Source of the DNA: Mariprofundaceae bacterium | Lineage (GTDB): Bacteria > Pseudomonadota > Zetaproteobacteria > Mariprofundales > Mariprofundaceae | NCBI GenBank assembly: GCA_015488115.1 | Contig: WFOK01000044.1 | Location: 1 to 36,518, forward strand | Length of the DNA: 36,518 bases | Direction: 5' to 3' | Shown here: in pieces, positions 33,077 to 36,518 of the stretch | Position numbering within the stretch: the stretch's first letter is position 1 | Layout of the letters: the number at the start of each line of letters is the position of its first letter | Notes under the pieces: generated by a model | The model's database searches: none | Seen by the model: only the letters and a program-made list of their open reading frames with translations | Told to the model about the DNA's origin: nothing | Made by a program: the position numbers and the translations under genes

Positions 33077-35227
33077 GTGAGCCGCATCTTTGAAATTACG
33101 GAGCGCGTAGCCTCATATTCGGCCAAGGCCGACATCGACCGCATCAATCAGGCTTATGTCTTTGCTGCACATGCCCATGCGGGACAGCTTCGCTCCTCTG
33201 GTGATCCCTACATCGTTCATCCGCTGGCCGTTGCGGGCATCCTCGCCAGCATAGGCATGGATGAGGCCAGCATCATTGCGGCAATCCTGCACGATACCGT
33301 GGAGGATACATCGGTCACCCTGGAAGAGGTGGCTTCGCGTTTTGGTGATGAGGTTGCCCGCCTCGTCGACGGGGTGACCAAGGTTGGCCAGATTCGTTTC
33401 AATTCATCCGAACACAAGCAGGCCGAAAACTTTCGCAAGATGCTGATGGCCACGGCTAGGGATGTGCGCGTGCTCATCATCAAGCTTGCCGATCGGCTAC
33501 ACAACATGCGAACGCTCGGCTTTCTTCGGGAAGACAAGCGCCGTCGTATTTCAGAGGAAACCCTGCACATCTATTCACCGCTGGCCCACAGGCTTGGCAT
33601 GCATTGGATCAAGCAGGAAATGGAGGACTTGGCTTTTCTGCATATTGATCCCGAGGCATACAGGGCAATCGCCTCTAAGATGGAGGATCGTCTGGATGAG
33701 CTGCACAGGACACGTGAGCATCTTGAAAGCCTGATCCAGGAAGCCCTGAGCCGGCAGGGCATGAAGGCCAAGGTGCAGGGGCGCATGAAGCACCTGTACA
33801 GCATTTACCAGAAAATGCAGCGGAAGCACGTTAATTTTGATGAGATCTATGACTTGGTGGCCTTCCGCATCATTGTCGATGACATTCCCTCCTGCTATCA
33901 GGCGCTGGGTCTGGTGCATGGTCTGTATCGGCCAGTGCCCGGTCGCTTCAAGGACTACATTGCCTTGCCCAAGCCCAATGGCTACCAATCGCTGCATACG
34001 ACCGTGATCGGGCCGGAGAACTTCCGTATCGAGATCCAGATCAGAACCCAGGCCATGCATTCATATGCCGAGGAAGGCGTGGCGGCACATTGGCTGTACA
34101 AGAGTCAGGATGCCGATGCCCGGGACCGGGAAAGCTTCAAATGGCTGAAGCGTCTGATGGATCTCATCCAGGAATCGGAAGACCCCAGCGAATTCTTGGA
34201 AAACATGCGCTTGGACCTGTTCGTCCAGGAAGTTTATGTCTTCAGCCGCGATGGGGACATCTTTGCGCTGCCACGAGGGTCGCGCCCGCTGGATTTCGCC
34301 TACGCCGTTCACACCGAGCTTGGGCATCATTGCATCGGTGTGCGCATCAATGGCGAGGTTGCCGATTTCCAGCAACGCTTGCGCAATGGTGACCAGATCG
34401 AGATCATGGTCAGTCCGGAGCAGACGCCAAGCCGGCAGTGGCTTCAGTATGTGAAAACGCCGAAGGCCAGGCATGCGATACGCCAGTGGTTCCGCCGCCA
34501 GGAGCGCGAGGTCAGCATGCGCATTGGCCGCAAGTTCCTGAGGGATGTCCTTGGGCGCAGCGATGTTCCCGTTTCGATGTGCAAGGCCCTCAATTGCCGG
34601 TCGCCTGAAGACCTGATGGAGAAACTCGGCCGGGGCGACTTACCCATTCACAGGCTGTTGGAAGTGGTTCAGAGGAGCGAATGGAAGGCCTTCAATATCC
34701 GTGGGCTTGAAAAGACCCTCATGCATGCGGCCACATGCTGCCATCCGATTCCCGGCGATCCGGTACTGGGACAATTCAGGCGCGGTCACGGCATGATTCT
34801 GCACCACCGCAAATGTCCCGAAATCAGGAAAGGACGGGAGAAGGATTGGCTTGAGGTTCATTGGGAGGGGGAAAAGGGCAAGATGTTCCTGACGGGCATA
34901 GAGGTGTTGACCCGCAACGAGCGGGGCATGCTTGCCAAGGTCACCCAGTGCATTGCCGAACAGTCCTCCAGCATTGAGGATCTGAAACTTCACCAGCGGC
35001 CAGGCTCCACCACCGAGCTCATCTTTCTTGTCAGTGTCGAGAACCGCAAGCATCTGGCCGATCTGCTCCGAAGTCTCAGGGGCGTTCCAGGCGTGGTGAG
35101 GGTGTCGCGGCGCAATCGCGTCGGCCTGCAGGGACAGACCGATGAGGGTGGTGTATCACGGGCGATCGGACAGACTCTGCGTGGCATTTTCAGCGGAAGA
35201 AAAGTGCATGTGAAGGAGGATTCATGA
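33077..35227 (+). CDS. spoT: Bifunctional (p)ppGpp synthetase/hydrolase (RelA/SpoT family)
   Basis: This enzyme makes and degrades the stringent-response alarmone ppGpp. The 716-residue protein has the full long-RSH plan. The HD hydrolase is intact (AILHDTVEDT, His72-Asp73 and Glu76-Asp77). The synthetase domain has RFKD (near residue 290), the form found in bifunctional enzymes rather than the ExDD of pure synthetases, and PKPNGYQSLHTTV. Next are a TGS domain (DIFALPRGSRPLDFAYAVHT), a helical/zinc-finger-like region with HAATCCHPIPGDPV, and a C-terminal ACT domain. The start is GTG 33077 without a strong ribosome site. Its TGA overlaps the ridA ATG. It is the likely alarmone hub of a gmk-rpoZ-spoT cluster. 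Confidence 0.96.
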   Translation: MSRIFEITERVASYSAKADIDRINQAYVFAAHAHAGQLRSSGDPYIVHPLAVAGILASIGMDEASIIAAILHDTVEDTSVTLEEVASRFGDEVARLVDGVTKVGQIRFNSSEHKQAENFRKMLMATARDVRVLIIKLADRLHNMRTLGFLREDKRRRISEETLHIYSPLAHRLGMHWIKQEMEDLAFLHIDPEAYRAIASKMEDRLDELHRTREHLESLIQEALSRQGMKAKVQGRMKHLYSIYQKMQRKHVNFDEIYDLVAFRIIVDDIPSCYQALGLVHGLYRPVPGRFKDYIALPKPNGYQSLHTTVIGPENFRIEIQIRTQAMHSYAEEGVAAHWLYKSQDADARDRESFKWLKRLMDLIQESEDPSEFLENMRLDLFVQEVYVFSRDGDIFALPRGSRPLDFAYAVHTELGHHCIGVRINGEVADFQQRLRNGDQIEIMVSPEQTPSRQWLQYVKTPKARHAIRQWFRRQEREVSMRIGRKFLRDVLGRSDVPVSMCKALNCRSPEDLMEKLGRGDLPIHRLLEVVQRSEWKAFNIRGLEKTLMHAATCCHPIPGDPVLGQFRRGHGMILHHRKCPEIRKGREKDWLEVHWEGEKGKMFLTGIEVLTRNERGMLAKVTQCIAEQSSSIEDLKLHQRPGSTTELIFLVSVENRKHLADLLRSLRGVPGVVRVSRRNRVGLQGQTDEGGVSRAIGQTLRGIFSGRKVHVKEDS

Positions 35228-35604
35228 TGAAACCTGTTCATTCCGACAGGGCGCCTGCGGCCGTGGGGCCATACAGTCAGGCCATGGCGTGTGATGGCAT
35301 GCTGTACACCTCCGGGCAGATTGGTCTTGATCCGGAGACAGGCAGCCTCGTTGGTTCGGATGTCGGGACACAGGCCAGACAGGTGTTGAAGAATCTGCAT
35401 GCCGTGCTGGACGCGGCGGGTTGCACGCCGAAGGATATTGTCAAGGCCACCATTTATCTCACGGACATGGGCGATTTTGCTGAGGTCAATGCGATTTACG
35501 CCGAATGGCTGGGTTCGCATCGTCCGGCCCGATCGACCGTGCAGGTTGCGGGCTTGCCGTTGCAGGCCAGGGTGGAGATTGATCTCGTGGTCCGCTTGCG
35601 CTGA
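35224..35604 (+). CDS. ridA: RidA-family enamine/imine deaminase
   Basis: RidA hydrolyses reactive enamines and imines made by PLP enzymes such as threonine dehydratase. The 126-residue protein has APAAVGPYSQAMACDGMLYT, SGQIGLDPETGSLV, KNLHAVLDAAGCTPKDIVKA, TTIYLTDMGDF-like strand and the catalytic arginine region PARSTVQVAGLPLQARVEID. Two adjacent ATG codons (35224, 35227) are possible starts; the first overlaps the spoT stop (ATGA), implying coupling. The spoT-ridA order is common in Proteobacteria. Confidence 0.95.
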   Translation: MMKPVHSDRAPAAVGPYSQAMACDGMLYTSGQIGLDPETGSLVGSDVGTQARQVLKNLHAVLDAAGCTPKDIVKATIYLTDMGDFAEVNAIYAEWLGSHRPARSTVQVAGLPLQARVEIDLVVRLR

Positions 35605-35716
35605 AAAGGAGCCTTGCCAGCATCGGAGCATGCTTCATGTCCTTTTTTAATCATAAGCACAGCGCGCAGGAAGAGGGGAATATGCTGGATGCAGGGTCGT
35701 CAATGCATGTTTCCGG

Positions 35717-35737
35717 TTTCATGCATGGCGCATGAAA
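35717..35737. repeat. Inverted repeat between ridA and the zincin gene
   Basis: TTTCATGC and GCATGAAA pair perfectly over 8 bp around ATGGC in the 221-base gap 35605-35825. An additional TGCATG/CATGCA pair overlaps its left arm. There is no T tract, so it may be an operator or an RNA hairpin before the next gene; I see no other feature in the gap. Confidence 0.4.
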
Positions 35738-35825
35738 GCGCCGATTGGTCTTTATACAAGCGACCATCGTCATCAGCCGTGGCTTAGCGTCCGCGCGACC
35801 TGGTGTGTGGAGAGGCGTTGTTGAC

Positions 35826-36218
35826 ATGAAGAGTCCGCCGCTGGAGATCTCGCCGGAACAGTTTCAACGCATGGCACAGGAACAACTTGAGTGCCTGCCC
35901 ATGCGCTTTCGTGAGGCGTTGCGGAATGTGGTGATCATCGTCGAACGGGAGGCAGCGGCGGAGGAACGCGAAGCATTGGGTCTGCAGGCATCGGACGAAT
36001 TGCTGGGGCTCTATCAGGGCGAGCCTTTGACGAACCGTGGGTCAGGCTACACGGGTCAGCTTCCCGACGTCATCCATCTTTACATGGATGCCATCATCCG
36101 TCATGGGCGGGAGGAGAACAGGGCGCTGCCGGATGTTATCCGCGAGGTTCTCATGCATGAGATCGGGCATCATTTCGGGCTTTCCGATGCGGACATGGCG
36201 GATTTTCACGGCGATTGA
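35826..36218 (+). CDS. Small metallopeptidase of the zincin (PF06262-like) family
   Basis: A 130-residue protein with a helical N-terminus (SPEQFQRMAQEQLECLPMRF, the typical beginning of this family) and a C-terminal zinc site HEIGHHFGLSD, where the HExxH histidines and the Asp two residues after the Gly-Leu-Ser step would hold the metal. Middle motifs include LLGLYQGEPLTNR and LPDVIHLYMDAI. The family is called a minimal gluzincin-like fold; substrates are unknown. ATG 35826 gives the family start; a longer frame from 35745 has no similarity. It is a single-gene unit ending before a bidirectional terminator shared with rpmB. Confidence 0.88.
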   Translation: MKSPPLEISPEQFQRMAQEQLECLPMRFREALRNVVIIVEREAAAEEREALGLQASDELLGLYQGEPLTNRGSGYTGQLPDVIHLYMDAIIRHGREENRALPDVIREVLMHEIGHHFGLSDADMADFHGD

Positions 36219-36242
36219 GGGGTCACCTTGTTTGCTAAAGCA

Positions 36243-36268
36243 CAAGGGGGCGCCATGGCGCCCCCTTG
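36243..36268. terminator. Bidirectional terminator between the zincin gene and rpmB
   Basis: A perfect 26-bp palindrome, CAAGGGGGCGCC then ATGGCGCCCCCTTG, lies midway between the two convergent genes. It would form the same strong hairpin in either transcript, although the following T tract is weak on both sides. Confidence 0.75.
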
Positions 36269-36293
36269 CTTCGGGTCGATAGAAAGGACGAAA

Positions 36294-36485
36294 TCAGACC
36301 GCTTTTTGCACCTTGCCGGAACGCAGGCAGCGTGTGCAAACCCTGATTCTGCTGACCTGGCCATTCACAATGGCGCGGACCTGCTTCAGGTTTGGCAGAA
36401 AGCGGCGACGGGTCACATTGTGCGCATGGCTGACATTGTTTCCTGCCATGGGACCCTTTCCACAAATTTCGCAACGTTTGGCCAT
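36294..36485 (-). CDS. rpmB: Large ribosomal subunit protein bL28, zinc-ribbon form
   Basis: A 63-residue 50S protein with [20 protein letters not shown] and [17 protein letters not shown], typical of L28, then [14 protein letters not shown]. It has four cysteines, C5-x2-C8 and C50-x2-C53, giving a zinc ribbon. Common gammaproteobacterial L28 is about 78 residues and lacks these cysteines, so this is the other type, seen for example in Deltaproteobacteria and Gram-positives. The start at 36485 has AGGTATC upstream on the minus strand. The rpmG gene that usually accompanies rpmB is not visible downstream. Confidence 0.95.
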   Translation of the reverse strand: MAKRCEICGKGPMAGNNVSHAHNVTRRRFLPNLKQVRAIVNGQVSRIRVCTRCLRSGKVQKAV

Positions 36486-36518
36486 GACTGATACCTCCAA
36501 AAGCGGGCGCACTTTAGG

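Overview
This window is a stretch of moderately GC-rich, gene-dense bacterial chromosome from a Gram-negative member of the Pseudomonadota. Evidence for that is LptG-type lipopolysaccharide export, an outer-membrane FadL porin, FadE, long fused PurL, hflK-hflC-DUF2065 and NsrR. The class is not settled. Most genes look gammaproteobacterial, but ribosomal protein L28 is the short zinc-ribbon (four-cysteine) form, which is unusual in typical Gammaproteobacteria, and ihfA is not behind pheT. A deep-branching or neighbouring lineage is possible.

Layout. 1-6880 (+): translation operon thrS (5' end cut off), infC (apparently starting with AUC), rpmI, rplT, pheS, pheT, then an NfeD-like membrane protein and rnhB. 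6861-10075 (-): a Kef-type cation/proton antiporter and an unrecognised polytopic membrane protein. 10183-13062: a nitric-oxide-response locus with nsrR, a palindromic operator, two truncated haemoglobins (the second membrane-anchored), an iron-sulfur flavin reductase and a 36-residue membrane peptide almost identical to the anchor of the second globin. 13116-14893: a two-gene proton-channel module, a MotA/TolQ/ExbB-like protein plus a MotB-like protein that carries a von Willebrand A domain. 14904-16426: a Crp/Fnr regulator overlapping a DUF190 gene, tRNA-Leu(UAA) and the decayed end of an EAL-domain gene. 16428-21892: gloB, a 2-Cys peroxiredoxin, fadL and fadE. 21995-27118: rpsT, purL, suhB. 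27337-31808: lptG, hflK, hflC, a DUF2065 gene and a double cyclic-nucleotide-binding-domain protein. 31906-36485: ferredoxin, gmk, rpoZ, a RelA/SpoT homologue, ridA, a small zincin and rpmB.

The most notable unexplained structure is a family of three short interspersed elements (146, 226 and 253 bp; at 10183, 27115 and 30645, the last inverted). They share about 16-bp terminal inverted repeats, end in CTAG or TTAG, encode no convincing protein and carry an internal hairpin whose stem covaries between copies. Two copies sit exactly between convergent genes, and their CTAG ends form the TAG stop codons of the genes on both sides. The third ends in the TAA stop of nsrR. They look like a non-autonomous, MITE-like element that inserts at YTAR sites and reconstitutes stop codons.

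The two other candidates for undescribed biology are the globin/anchor-peptide locus, where a free-standing peptide and a globin anchor are clearly homologous, and the proton-channel/VWA pair, which resembles a stator with a VWA domain in place of the peptidoglycan-binding domain.
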